Part shown: piece after piece, positions 22,401 to 31,690 of the stretch | How positions within the stretch are numbered: position 1 is the stretch's first letter | How the letters are laid out: each line of letters opens with the position of its first letter | Assembly (NCBI GenBank): GCA_013399855.1 | Contig: VXAY01005673.1 | Location: 372,001 to 436,000 of the forward strand | Length of the DNA stretch: 64,000 bases | Origin: Oxyruncus cristatus | Taxonomy: Eukaryota; Chordata; Aves; Passeriformes; Cotingidae | Reading direction: 5' to 3' | Translations under genes and position numbers: made by a program | The notes under the pieces: model-generated | Databases searched by the model: none | The model's input: the letters and a program-made list of their open reading frames with translations, nothing else | What the model was told of the DNA's origin: nothing

Positions 22401-25400
22401 AGGCCGAGCCAGCCATCCCATGTCGGCATGCAGCATGAGCGGGTCAGTCGAGAGGGGGATGAGCTGGCCACCCAGCTTGGCCAGGACGGCAGCCCCAGTG
22501 CCACTGGCAGGGCCAGGCATCGCAAAGCCACTCGGCTGGAGCTTGGGTCATCCCCTGTGAGAACCCCAGGCAGGGCAGGAGCCATCCCCAGCCCTGCCTG
22601 CACACCGTGGCCAGCCAGCAGCAGCCAGCCCAGAAGGTCCTCGGCTTCCCCCACCGCCTCTACCCAGCTCTCTGTCTTCAAGGGGGCACCGGCCTCTCCA
22701 CAGCCTCACAGCCCTGTGCTAGGCACTGAGGAAGTTTGCCATCCTGCCCACGGGCAGTTTGAGGAAGAGGAGGAGGAGCTGCAGGCCATCTGGGATGGGG
22801 CAGATGAGCGATGGACACAGAGCCCACCAGGAGGCAGCTGTGCCAGGCACCGGACAGGGAGCAGGGCAGGCAGCTTGCCCAGCCCCAACACCACTGTCGG
22901 TGGGCCCCTCATCCTCTCATCAGCCAACAACGTGCTAGTGGCCAAATTCACCCTTCCCACCACTGCCCAGCTTCTCCACAGCCCGTCAAGAGAGAAAAGT
23001 CCCAGAGTGGTGCACAGTGGCAGTGGCAGTCCCAGTGGGCTCAGGGTTTCCCCCCACTTGGAGGAGCTGGTGTCTGCAGTCCCCTTGGATGGCTCCAGTG
23101 CCTGGGATCGGCGGAGGCATGGGCAAGAAGAGAGAGAGAGCAGCAATGTAAGAGCCACAGGCTGGGGACTCTCCCTCAGGATCGGGTAGGGGGTTGGAGA
23201 ACACCCCGGGCAGCAGCTGGGTTACCCACTCCAGAAAATGTGATCTGTGTTTGGGGACTCCCTGACACCAGTGGCCCCTTTGCTCCTGCTGGTGGGGAAG
23301 AGCTAGGTGCTGAATTTGGGGTCTCTGCAGCACACACCCCACCGCCAATCTTTAGCCTTAGCAAGGCAGCACTTCACCCCAAAAGCTGACAAACAGCCGA
23401 GCCCCTGCCCAGGGCAGGGAAGTTGTTCCTGTCATCCCACTCCCACCTCATCATTGCCCACCAGGGTTGGGTCAGATAGACCCAACGTGCCTGGAGGCTG
23501 AGCTGGCACCATTGTCCCCAGTGCAGCTTCACTCACCCTCTGTCCCATTGCAGGTTCTTCCGGGTAAAATGGAGTTTCAGATGATGGAGGGGACACTGGA
23601 AAGGAAGCACGTATTACAGACAGGAGGGAGAAAGGTACAGGCATGGTGTCTTTGGGACAGGGTGCTGGGACATGGCAGGAAATGTCCAGGTTTTGGGGCA
23701 GGAGTGAAGCCAGGGATGCTCGTGGAACTATCACGGCAGTGCTGCTGGCCATGCTGGGAGGGCAGAGCCCCTGAGGGGCTGGGTTGCATTTTGAGTGGGA
23801 GGAGACCACCTGTCTCCTCCCAAACCTGTTGGCATCACAGCTGTCCCCTGCTTGTGTCCCACAGGCCAGCTGCCGAGCCTGGGGTCTCTTCCATGCCGTG
23901 CTGATGAGGCAGACACTGTGCTTCTACCAGGACCGCAGGGACAGCCTCAAGGTGCAGGGGGGAGATTTGGGCAACATGTGGGAGGGGGCTGGCAGCAGCA
24001 TGCCGTTGCCCCCATGGCCAGGAAAGGCAGAGCCATCCGACCCCACCGTTGCTCTTGCTTTCCCTTATACTGCAGAGCTCTGTGGTCGCCCTTCCCCTGA
24101 ACCTCACCGGCGCAATCTGCACCCCAGATGCTGAGTACACCAAGAAGACCAACTGCTTCAGGCTTCAGTGAGTCCCTGACCCAGAGCAGTGGAGTGTCAT
24201 AGCCACAACCCTCCTCAGTGTGTCCCTGCTGGGGAAGACACTTACCAATATCCCCAGCCAGGGCATTTCCCTTTTTCTTTCTCACCTACTTCTTTTCTCT
24301 CCCAGTCTGGTGGGGGCTGTGGTATCTGCACCCCACATCTGTGTCATTGCTGACTTGTTCCCTCTTTCTGAAGGCTGCAGGATGGCTCTGAGTACCTCCT
24401 GAGGGCCCCCTCCCAGCCCCTCATGAATGAATGGGTCTCAAAGCTGCAGCAAAACTCAGGTGAGCAGCCCTTGCTGGCAGAGCAGAGGTCCAGCTCTATG
24501 TGGTTACCATGTTTGTGCAGCCCCTGCAGAGGGGGTCAGAAGAGAAGCAACAAAACATTATCTCTGATTTATACATCCTCCTAACCTGCCTCAGTAACAG
24601 CAGTTCTCTGCTAGGCAGGATTTGGAGGCTTTGTTTTCATGCCACATACACAGTTATAAATCAGGAATAGCTTGACTGACGTCAGTGGTGCTTCAGCAAC
24701 AAAAAGTCTGTGTCAGTAAAATTATAATTGCGCCTTGGTCTTCCTCCATCTACTCTGCGGGCCCTGGAAATGCTTTGCTTGCCCTTCAGTCAAGGAGACC
24801 TGTAATACTGAGGTTTTCCTGCTGCAGTACCTATACCTGAGGAGGTTCAAGCCCTGCCATGAAATCCAAGGCTTGTTGGCAGGACCTACAGGAGGAGGTT
24901 GGAGAAGCCAGCCGTGAAGCATGGGCACCTGGAGCAGGGACTGGCTCTATGGGACAGTCCTGTGCACTGCCAGGACCCAGCAGGATGTTTGCTGTGCCCC
25001 CAGGTTTCCCTGAAGTGGATTACTTCCAGGCAGCGGCACAGCATGTCGAGGGCACTGGCGGTACTGGGGGGTGAGTAGCCAGGAGCTGGTTAGCCAGCTC
25101 TCGCTACAACTCCCTCTTTTGCCGGTGTGCGCTGCTCCAGCAGGACATCGGTGGGCCAGACTGGTTTAGCTAAATCTCTGCTACTTTCAGTTTCAGCAAG
25201 GTCCCCAGCCCTCGGAGCTCCCATCTCCAGGGACATAATCAGGTCATGACCACCAGGAGCCAGGAGATCATGGTATTACCCTGCTCAACCACCCAGCTGC
25301 AGAGGTCTCTGGTCAGCCAGGATGGCCCAACCAGGGGGACTGTGGCAACAACAGGTGACTTTCCTGTCTGGCTGGGTTACCACTGTCCCCCAACTCCTCT

Positions 25401-26222
25401 CCCCAGCCCAGGGAGGTACAAGGTAGCCAACTGGCAGAGGCTGAAGGCTGTTGGTCAATCTTGAACTTAGCAGTATCTGGGCTAGGAATCCCAGGGCATA
25501 GGGCTTGGGGAAAGGACCAGTTATTACTTCCCTTTGCTTCCTGGGATAATGAGATAATACATTTCTCTGTCCTCTTTGGGGCTGACACGGGGGTGTCCTG
25601 TGGAGGCCTTGCCTTGTGACATGTCTCCATTCTGCTTCAGAGAACGCTCAGGGGACTGGGCACAAGGAGCAGCAGTGGTCACCCAGGGGGTCACCCGGGC
25701 TGTGGGACAACATCTGCCAAGAGGACGACTATGGGCTGGTGGCCAACAAGAGGAGGTCCTACTCCTTCACCTCAGGTACGGCCCTAGTTTCACTGTCATT
25801 GCCAGGAGATGGCACCACTGCCTCTGTCCTCACAGACAGCCAAGGGCAGAGCTGATGCTGCTCCAGCACCCACCCGATCCTACATACCTGTGCCCTGGGC
25901 TGCAATCCCCCACTTCGGGAGGGCTCTGAGCAGGTGGCAGGGGCTCCTGACACCCTGCCCTTCCCGCTGACTGCTCCTTCTTGCAGCGACCTACCAGAAG
26001 ATCACCCCAGTGGTCATGCCCAAGGAGCCAGTGGAGGCCGGGAGCAGCTACTCAGTCACCCTGTACATAGGGGAGCAAGTGCCAGCCATGCCCCGGGCAC
26101 GCTGTCACTCCTTTGTGGCCCAAACAGGGAGCGCCCGGGACATGCCAGAGGAGAAGACCACCAGCCCCCTTCGCCCCAAGAACAAATCTGTTTTCAAGAA
26201 GTTCTTCGGGAAGAAAGAGTGA
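7041..26222 (+). CDS. Spectrin-repeat and PH-domain protein, beta-spectrin-like without CH domains (about 2,080 aa, 32 coding exons)
   Basis: Exons I assembled: 7041-7469, 12013-12168, 12857-12988, 13107-13298, 13379-13462, 13578-13696, 13851-13965, 14232-14318, 14606-14721, 14899-15043, 15257-15360, 15476-15548 (or 15554), 15702-15830, 15908-16039, 16308-16564, 16735-16858, 17079-17219, 17501-17656, 18232-18452, 18774-18951, 19271-19414, 19621-20013, 20363-20482, 21606-23147, 23554-23634, 23865-23951, 24076-24167, 24374-24459, 25004-25070, 25191-25354, 25641-25775, 25987-26222. All junctions use GT/AG and keep frame. The product has heptad-rich spectrin-type repeats (about residues 180-480 and 670-1080), a low-complexity middle, a beta-spectrin-type PH domain (about 1774-1878) and a basic tail. 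From the beta-spectrin family I infer a role as a submembrane scaffold binding phosphoinositides. No calponin-homology domain is visible, unlike true beta-spectrins. Not recognised as a named gene; exon 12 is the least certain and an extra exon in the 4.5-kb first intron is possible. Confidence 0.82.
7821..7975 (-). repeat. MIR-like SINE fragment
   Basis: The plus strand reads like the reverse complement of a MIR core. It has a gaggggaaacggaggc block (MIR: gatgaggaaactgaggc), then gggaagtgactcatg and gccacacagccagg, in the MIR order and spacing, then a cagggctcccg block matching the MIR left arm. It is diverged and lies in the first intron of the spectrin-like gene. Called by recall of the MIR consensus, not by alignment. 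Confidence 0.55.
7976..12012. other. Large first intron of the spectrin-like gene, nothing further recognised
   Basis: About 4 kb between coding exons 1 and 2. It holds a few isolated AATAAA hexamers (about 8584 and 9048), a 20-base poly-A run and a 213-codon plus-strand open frame (11272-11913) rich in G, S, P and C with no domain. I found no additional in-phase exon with spectrin-like sequence, but short N-terminal exons could be missed. Confidence 0.5.
10941..10960 (+). repeat. Poly-A tract (20 A)
   Basis: Uninterrupted run of 20 A after GTTGCTATTT, in intron 1 of the spectrin-like gene. No recognisable retroposed sequence precedes it, so it is more likely a simple repeat than a retrogene tail. 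Confidence 0.9.
12013..14721 (+). CDS. Coding exons 2-9 of the spectrin-like gene: first block of spectrin-type repeats
   Basis: After a short Lys/Glu/Ser-rich lead, the first repeat opens with LVAQFNREMLQAEDWVRGKL, the F-N/R...W spacing that starts a spectrin repeat in beta-spectrins. The second opens with LQDFNRKAERLEAWIKNK and the third with VSSFFQQADILLRAIHAK. Helices are Leu/Gln/Glu-rich with heptad spacing. The conserved helix-A Trp is present in repeats 1 and 2 and lost in repeat 3, so the repeats degenerate along the block. Exons are 12013-12168, 12857-12988, 13107-13298, 13379-13462, 13578-13696, 13851-13965, 14232-14318 and 14606-14721. For the last I chose the acceptor at 14605 because it gives helix sequence in the required frame. 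Confidence 0.83.
14899..15830 (+). CDS. Coding exons 10-13 of the spectrin-like gene: Ser/Gly/Pro-rich linker
   Basis: Four exons (14899-15043, 15257-15360, 15476 to 15548 or 15554, 15702-15830) encode about 150 residues that are mostly polar and disordered. Examples are GISPGSKAVALNNEPRGDN and SPGSPVGQPPHGGDN, with a short helical piece in exon 12 (WGTQQLEAQVQDVCQAV). This part separates the two repeat blocks. Exon 12 has only weak candidate donors (gtgaac at 15549 or gttgta at 15555). Both preserve phase, so the protein differs by two residues at most; the exon may also be skipped or mis-modelled. Confidence 0.65.
15908..19414 (+). CDS. Coding exons 14-21 of the spectrin-like gene: second block of spectrin-type repeats
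   Basis: Exons 15908-16039, 16308-16564, 16735-16858, 17079-17219, 17501-17656, 18232-18452, 18774-18951 and 19271-19414 give about 450 residues of almost continuous amphipathic helix. Visible repeat-like openings are LVGELDQAERWLQAVAGSL, LSEFLQDLQEEEAQNQQ and LRHFFKDYLAMISWTEDTR. The block ends with IKERLEELQSMLGWVLVRWR, a typical last helix of a spectrin repeat. Length and helix spacing suggest about three to four degenerate repeats; I cannot fix the count without a profile search. The 18452/18774 junction falls inside helix A and is supported by the conserved ISWTED read-through. Confidence 0.83.
17948..18040. repeat. Perfect 44-bp inverted repeat with 5-nt loop
   Basis: Bases 17948-17991 are exactly the reverse complement of 17997-18040, separated by TAGCT (17992-17996). 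The repeat lies in the intron between coding exons 18 and 19 of the spectrin-like gene. A perfect stem of this length is very unlikely by chance. It could fold as a cruciform in DNA or a long hairpin in the pre-mRNA. It is not flanked by recognisable transposon ends. Confidence 0.95.
18043..18088. repeat. Second adjacent hairpin (14-bp stem) plus 14-bp direct repeat
   Basis: Bases 18043-18056 and 18061-18074 are perfect inverted copies (CTGTGGTAGCTCTG) around a CCCA loop. Immediately after, GGTAGCTCTGCCCA at 18047-18060 recurs as a direct repeat at 18075-18088. Three copies of the TAGCTCTG core near the large palindrome (one in its loop) suggest the cluster arose by repeated local template switching. 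Confidence 0.9.
18111..18156 (+). repeat. Short tandem repeat, 20-bp unit, 2.3 copies
   Basis: CATCCTCCCCTCTGTCCCTG at 18111 is followed directly by a copy with one change at 18131 and a partial third copy from 18151. It lies in the same intron as the inverted repeats. Confidence 0.9.
19621..20482 (+). CDS. Coding exons 22-23 of the spectrin-like gene: linker with two basic modules
   Basis: Exons 19621-20013 and 20363-20482. The first half is Ser/Pro-rich and probably disordered. It is followed by GGTVNLILSVGKKGEKKK, a hydrophobic strand next to a Lys cluster, and in the next exon by CKTFWKRCQGLLGNTWGSLK and a KRKRK run. Trp and aromatic residues spaced among basics in otherwise low-complexity sequence suggest these are conserved short motifs, for example for membrane lipid, microtubule or nuclear import factor binding. 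That assignment is inference; I cannot name the motif family. Confidence 0.8.
21606..23147 (+). CDS. Coding exon 24 of the spectrin-like gene: single 514-codon exon, mostly disordered
   Basis: Acceptor ctgtttctccag|GCACAG and donor AGCAAT|gtaaga bound a 1,542-bp open exon in phase 0 at both ends. It is unusually large for this gene, whose other exons average about 140 bp. The protein is rich in S, P, G, Q and R and likely disordered. Islands that look constrained are SLFNSLQRREQARAEQAQLL, GELLLYVRNPLVQDIDAE, TWFEEVSFNPSYSQHR, an acidic run FEEEEEELQAIWDGADERW, and LSSANNVLVAKFTLPTTAQL shortly before the PH domain. These may be docking motifs for unknown partners. Confidence 0.85.
23554..24459 (+). 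CDS. Coding exons 25-28 of the spectrin-like gene: beta-spectrin-type PH domain
   Basis: Exons 23554-23634, 23865-23951, 24076-24167 and 24374-24459 give about 105 residues. Visible PH landmarks: first strand MEGTLERKHVLQTGGRK with a basic beta1-beta2 loop; WGLFHAVLMRQTLCFYQD; the LNLTGAICTPDAEYTKKTN segment; FRLQLQDGSEYLLRAP; and the closing helix NEWVSKLQQ with its invariant Trp. The order and the MEG.L.RKH...GRKA..RAW start match PH domains of beta-spectrins, which bind phosphoinositides at the inner membrane face. This is the strongest family evidence in the gene. Confidence 0.9.
24675..24686. promoter_or_regulatory. CRE-like palindrome in intron
   Basis: ACTGACGTCAGT contains the TGACGTCA consensus for CREB/ATF factors. 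It sits in an AT-rich island (about 24560-24730) of the intron after coding exon 28 that contrasts with the GC-rich surroundings, which could mark an enhancer or an old repeat. Function is not shown. Confidence 0.3.
25004..26222 (+). CDS. Coding exons 29-32 of the spectrin-like gene: C-terminal tail and stop
   Basis: Exons 25004-25070, 25191-25354, 25641-25775 and 25987-26222 (stop TGA 26220-26222). The tail contains NKRRSYSFTS, a basic site with several Ser/Thr, then SSYSVTLYIGEQVPAMPRAR and a Lys-rich end, KNKSVFKKFFGKKE. Vertebrate beta-spectrins also end in short FxFFGKK-type tails after the PH domain, so the ending supports shared ancestry with that family. The intervening sequence is not recognised. 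Confidence 0.85.
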
Positions 26223-26524
26223 GCCCCAGCCACAGGGGAAAAAGGTCCTAGCCTGCCTTTTATCCTTCTCTGGGTATCGTCCCAGCATGGTCTCTGCTCT
26301 CAGCACCAGTTCACAGCTCGCTGCCTCCCCACGGGAGAGAGGCTGTGTCAAGCAGCTCCACTTCAGCCAGCCCCAGGGCTGCACTGTGCCCCAGCCACCA
26401 CACCCCCTGGCCTCAGCCTGGCGCTGAGCACCCCTCCTGCCCAGTGCTCTCTCTGAGTGCCACTGGCTCCCCAGGCATCCTGACGACACACAGCACAAGC
26501 AGAGGGGGATGGATGACTGTTTTT

Positions 26525-26537
26525 ATTAAAAAATAAA
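26525..26537 (+). terminator. Polyadenylation signals of the spectrin-like gene
   Basis: ATTAAA (26525-26530) and AATAAA (26532-26537) lie close together about 300 bp after the stop codon. They give a short 3' UTR and a plausible transcript end near 26560. No competing signal is seen between the stop and this point. Confidence 0.75.
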
Positions 26538-26559
26538 CAGGCACTTAGTCTGGGAGCTC

Positions 26560-28700
26560 ATTCATCCAGCAGCACCCATCTGCACAGGAGGAAAGGGGCT
26601 CTGTAAGGTGGTCCTCGCTAAGGAATGGGGGGAGCTTCGGGTGAGAAGGACCCTGCAGCGGGCTTTAGTCTTGCTTGGGAAGAAGCCTGAGCCATCTGGT
26701 ACCTCTTACAAAGATGCTTTGTCCTGTGATTTCTCTGTGCCTGCACCCAGCCCAGCTAATCCTACAGGGCACCTGGGCCCCTTTTCCCTGCCATGGGAGC
26801 TCAGCAGGGAAATCACTACCTACAGAGTAAATCCTGCTGCCTGCACAGCCCTGCCAGGCCTGCCCAGCCTTCCTCTCTCGCAGAATGGCTGCCAGCCCAG
26901 GTCACAGCAGGTGAATGCTCTGTGTCATGGAGGGGGCCAGGGGAGTGTGGCTGGACCTCCAGGGCTTCCTGCAGCCCAGATATTTTTGAAGTAACTTCAC
27001 CAGGCCACGCCAGTTTCAGCTGCCCCAGTTCCTGTCTGTACTGGGAAGGGGAAAGAGCAGCTGGTACAACCTGCCTTGAGCGTGTACCAGCCCTGGGGGG
27101 AGAAGAGGAAGTTTCCTGGGACGTGGGTAGCAGGGCCTCTCCCTGGCAGGCTGCATAGCTCGGCCGTGCACACCGCTCACCTCCTCAAACACATTGTGGG
27201 GCTTAAAATAGAAGTGCTGGCTGCAGCCCAGCTCTGCAGTAAGGGCTGTGAGAGGAGAAATGCTCCTGCCACTCCATCTCCCTCATGCAGTGTTCCTGGG
27301 GCTGGGGACAGGCAGCAAGGTGGAGGTGGGCACACCGGTATCACCAGCAGAGGGGCTTTCTCCACATTCCCAGTGAGGTGTGGGAAGAAATGCTGGTGAG
27401 AGTGCTGCTGTGTGGGCAGGAGTGTGCTTTCGGTGTTTCCCCTGTGCCTTCCCACCCTCCACTTGGATCCATCACTCTTGGCTCTGACACCTGTTTTCCT
27501 CTGACACCAAAGCTCAGCTGCCTGCACTTCCTTAATGGGAAGAGACGACTGGGATGGGAGGGCTGGGCAGCGGCCAGGCCTGGCCAGGCCAGGGAGGAGG
27601 CCAAGGCACAGCATTCCGTCTCTGGCCGCACATACCGGGAGAGCAGCTGGTGGGCTGGTGCCAGTTCATTCCTGAGCAGCTGAGGGGCCCAGCAGAGGGG
27701 GCAGTGGGTGCAGGGTGCTCTACTGAAGGCCCCCGGCTGGCCCCAGGGGGTCGATGCTGACCAGTGGTGGGATGGGAGCTCAGCAAGTGTCACGCCATGG
27801 CCTGAGTCCAGCACAGCAGCATGGAGTGACATGGGCCACCACAGAGATGACCCCATCCGAGGGATAATGCTGGCACCTGCAGCGCCACTCTCAGTGCTCC
27901 CCTTGTACAGCCTGCGTTTTCCCCCCAAGGTGGCTCTCCACTCACAGCCTCCCTTCCCTCCTTCCCTTTTCTGGCACTTGGCCCCACTGAAACCCTCTGA
28001 CGAATCCCGCTTGTAGTTCTATGGCAGAAGCCAATTCCACCCCCCCCCACCCCGCTAATCTGCCCGTGCATGCAGCCTCCACCTGCTAAGCCAGAGGAAG
28101 CCGTGCTCAGCCAGCCCCAGCCAGCACCAGGGCTCTGAAACCCACTCCAGCTGCAGAGCCTTTGGAGCGGTGAAGCCTTTGCGCACTGGTTCTGCTGCTG
28201 TTCTGGGAAACCCTGAGCCTGCTGGGCACCAGGATGTGAAGAGGTTGCAGGCAGCATCATCTAGCACCAGGAGAGCTGAGCCATCGAGGTAAGGGCAGGG
28301 TGCAGGCAGGGAAGTGAGTAGAGCATGCACTGTCCCTACTGTGCCTCATTTCCCTAGGTACCAGGAAAGCAGGTCTGGCTCCAATCCCCTCCACTGAGCC
28401 AAGGTCTTGTCCTGCATTTTGGCTGCTTGGCAGTCCTGCTGCAAGGTCACCCTGCAGCTAGGAGCCTGTGCTGAGCGTTGTAGCCATCTCACGCTGCCTC
28501 CAGTCTGAGATTGGAGCTTTCCAGTCCCGTAGCTGCAAGGAGGGTTCGGAGCCTGGCGCCGGTGCAGGCAGGAGCGAAAAGGGGAGAAGCAGTGGTGGGA
28601 CTGGCCGCCAGCACCTGCCCTCCTTGCCTGGGCAAACTGGCAGCATGCCGATGCCCCCCTCCCGGGACAGGAACCCCCAGGGCAGGAGGGCCAGCTGCCG
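26560..28700. other. Intergenic stretch, no gene seen
   Basis: About 2.1 kb of GC-rich single-copy-looking DNA between the end of the spectrin-like gene and a CpG island. Open frames on both strands are short or compositionally biased and none resembles a known protein. Nothing else recognisable. Confidence 0.5.
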
Positions 28701-28739
28701 GCTCCAGCGGGAGGGAAAGCAATGGGAAAAGCCGGAGTA

Positions 28740-29340
28740 CCGGCCATCCCTGTGCCGGGGCTGCGGCAGCGTGGCGAGCACTGCAGCATCCCTCTCGCTG
28801 GTGCGGACGCCGCAGCTGCGGCCGCGGGGCAGAGCTGGGTGCGAGGGGTGAGAACACCGGGCTGCAGTGCCGGCGGCCCCGAAGCTGATGGCTGTCCCAG
28901 CCCGCCCGCGAGGTGCCCTTGGCGCGGCGGGCAGCGCTAGGACCCGGCGTGCCGCGGCCGGCGCTGCTGGCACCGGGCGTTGCGGGACGGGACCGCGCCG
29001 TGCCGGCGGCGGCNNNNNNNNNNNNNNNNNNNNNNNNNNNNNNNNNNNNNNNNNNNNNNNNTGCCACGGGAGCGGGTGGGTGCTGGGGCGGACCGGGGAC
29101 CCCGGCAGCGGCGGCGGCAGCGCTCGGGGAAGCCCTGACAGCCGTCCCGCGCCCGTGCGGGGCAGCCGGGGCTGAGGGGGTGGCAGGCTGTCCCACCGGC
29201 TCTCCGACGCCGGCACGCTCGGTCCCGCTCCTGCCGGTGCTGGGTGCTGCTGCTTTCCCTTCCGCTCCCTCTGCGGGACCCCCACGGGGCTGGGCAGGGC
29301 GCCCGTCCCCGGAGCACAGTGCCACGGGGCAGTAAAAGCC
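28740..29340. promoter_or_regulatory. Orphan CpG island (contains assembly gap)
   Basis: Dense CpG sequence on both sides of a 48-N gap (29014-29061). Overlapping long open frames on both strands here reflect the lack of stop codons in GC-rich DNA, not genes. No coding exon follows closely. It may be an alternative promoter with a non-coding first exon of the nucleoside transporter gene 25 kb downstream, or the start of a non-coding transcript. Mammalian SLC29A1 is known to use alternative untranslated first exons, which makes the first reading plausible. Confidence 0.6.
29014..29061. other. Assembly gap (48 N)
   Basis: Run of undetermined bases inside the orphan CpG island; the true gap length may differ. 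Confidence 0.99.
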
Positions 29341-29349
29341 TTTCCCCCT

Positions 29350-31690
29350 CCGTTCCCCAGCACAGGCAGTCGGGGGTGGTGTTTGATTTATCCTGCCCGT
29401 GGGGATGTCACTCAAGGGCTGACACGGCTACTGCTTACGGCCCCGTCGCCTTCCTGTGTCAGTCCCAGCTTTCCGTGAGCGCTGGCTTCCTCCCTGCCCC
29501 AAGAGTCACGTATGTTCCTGTATGGCCCCGGGGTGCCTGCAACCACAGGGAACACTGCCAGCGAGCCTTCCACGTTCCTGGAGGCCCTGGGGCTGTGCCA
29601 CCGCTTGCCTCCCTGCCAGAGCTTCTTCTTCAGCCCCATTTGCCTCTCACAGGCCCTTTGTCCCAGTAGCTGGGCACTCTCCCATGACCCTTTCTATTTG
29701 TAGGCTGACCGCTGGGAGCTTGCCCTCTGCCCTTGCACCTTTCCCCATGCAGCTTCTTTCTCCCCAGGCACCATTCCTGGCTGCCCTCAGCGTGATTTGG
29801 CCCAGTGCAGAGGTCCTGGCTGCCCTCAGAGTCCGAGGCATGGCCTCAGGCTTGTTTGTAGGACCCTGACCTTGCTTGCAGAGGAGAGAGAGATGAAGGT
29901 GCAGGCAGAGTAGTGTTCGTGGCATGGCCCTTGACCCCATATCTGTGGTGCCTCTCCAGGTCAGGGTGCTTCTCTGCTGTCCCGGTAAAGGTCTTAATGC
30001 AAGAGGTAAGAAAACAGGCTCCCTATCGTTGCTTGTTGTCCTTATCCCTTCACTGCCCTGGTGGTGTCTTGGAGAGGAAGTGGGTGCTGTAGGGGCTGCA
30101 ATGGATGGGGAAATGCAGGGAGTGAGAGAAGCTGGCACAGCTGGGTGATAGGAGATAGTGAAACTCATCTGTCATGGTCCTCAGGCTTGTGCAGGAAGAT
30201 GATGGAGGATGCGGTGCAGGAGCACAGCCACGTGCTGCTGCTGGCCTGCTTGCGCTGCACCAGCTGTCTCACGTACAGACATACAAGAAGCCCCCCACTC
30301 CCTGCCAGGAGTGGCTGGAGCATCCCTGAAGGCAAGCTGCATGGCACTGGGAGCAGCAGGATGGGAGATGCAGGCAGCAGTGGCAGGGCAGCCTGTCCTG
30401 CATCAGAGCAGGCAGCCCTGCCCTGAGCTACAGTCAACAACAAGCCACTCCAGGGCTCTCTGGGAAGCTAGGCTTTTGTGGAGCTCTTTTTCTTCTTGAG
30501 AAGCCTGACTTTTTGCAGGGAGCCTAGCACCATCATGACTGCAGATACAAAGCAAGGCCAGCAGCAGCACTGCTGGGCACTGCACAGCAGCTCAGCTCTG
30601 CTGTGAAGCTTCCCAGCTCTTCAGTCCCGGGACACAGCACTAGCAAAAACCAGGTGAGACTTTTCCACCTGCTTGCACCCTCAAGATGGCAGATTCCGTG
30701 GGGAGAGTGGAGAAGACAGGAGTAGGTGGTGTCTGCAGCTTCTTCTCAGAGGGGGGTCTTTTTGGGAAGCCACTCACCACTGTAGTCAGGGCTGACTTTT
30801 GTCTTCTGGCTTGCCAGAAAGAAGGTTTACTGGGTCTGGGCAGGAGTGTTAAAAGAGCAGGCTGTTTCCCCGGAGACTGAGTCCCTATCAGCTGAGTATG
30901 GAGCCAGACTGAGGCCATGAGCCCCTGGGAAGGTAGTGACAGGAACCCCTCTTGTCCCTGAAGCACTTGGCCAGTGGCACAAAGGTGCTCCCGGATGCCT
31001 TATAGCCCAGGACCAAGGGGAGAAGCTGGCAAGCTGCCTTTTGAGAAGTAAGCTATGCTGAGGAGGTGCACCTCATGCCTTTCCCCATCCCATCCTATCC
31101 CTGTGAGATTCAGGGTTCTCAGCGGACTAGCCAGGACCCCTTTCTCGGTGGCCCACAGCTGAGCAGCAAGCACAGGCCTACAGGACAGGTATTGTGTTCA
31201 GGGTGACTGTCACTGTGTTGTATCTTCATGTGATCCACCCTGACCCCGAAATCTGCTTCTTAACATTATCCCTGCCCTTCTGCACAGTGCGTGGCAAAAT
31301 CTGCCCTGCTCCTTTAAACCGCCTTCAAACAAACAGCTTGAGCTTCTGCCCTCAGACTTCCCTGCTTACCCCCAGATTTCCTGGCTCCCGCTCATCCCCA
31401 CTCCCACCGTGGGTTAGCACAGCACGCACAACAAGCGCGCACTTTGGGTTGCCTTGTCACCCTTTGCTCACTTGGCTCCCAGTGCCGGTGATGCCCCCAT
31501 GCCCCTGCTGCAGCTCACTGCCTCCTCATCCTCACACTAAACCCAGTGCCTGTCCTTCCCTAGCTCCCAGCCCGAGGGGTGGCGTGGGATGCCTCCCCAC
31601 CCAGAACGCCGGACCCTCTCCCACCAGCCATCGGCTCCCCACAGCAGGGAGAACACCAGTGCTGCACTCCCCCCCGCCCCCGTGCGCTTT
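29350..31690. other. Non-coding stretch, nothing recognised
   Basis: About 2.3 kb with no exon, repeat or regulatory motif that I can support. Open frames here have no protein-like pattern. Confidence 0.45.

Noticed and set aside
7041..26222. Calling the gene SPTBN5, SPTBN4 or another named beta-spectrin
   Set aside because: The PH domain fits the family, but the N-terminus lacks CH domains, repeats are too few and degenerate, and the long disordered exon does not match any beta-spectrin I know.
28458..29415. Minus-strand open frames of about 300 codons at the orphan CpG island
   Set aside because: Two frames are open over the same bases, both cross the N gap, and composition is G/A/P/R-rich as expected from CpG DNA.
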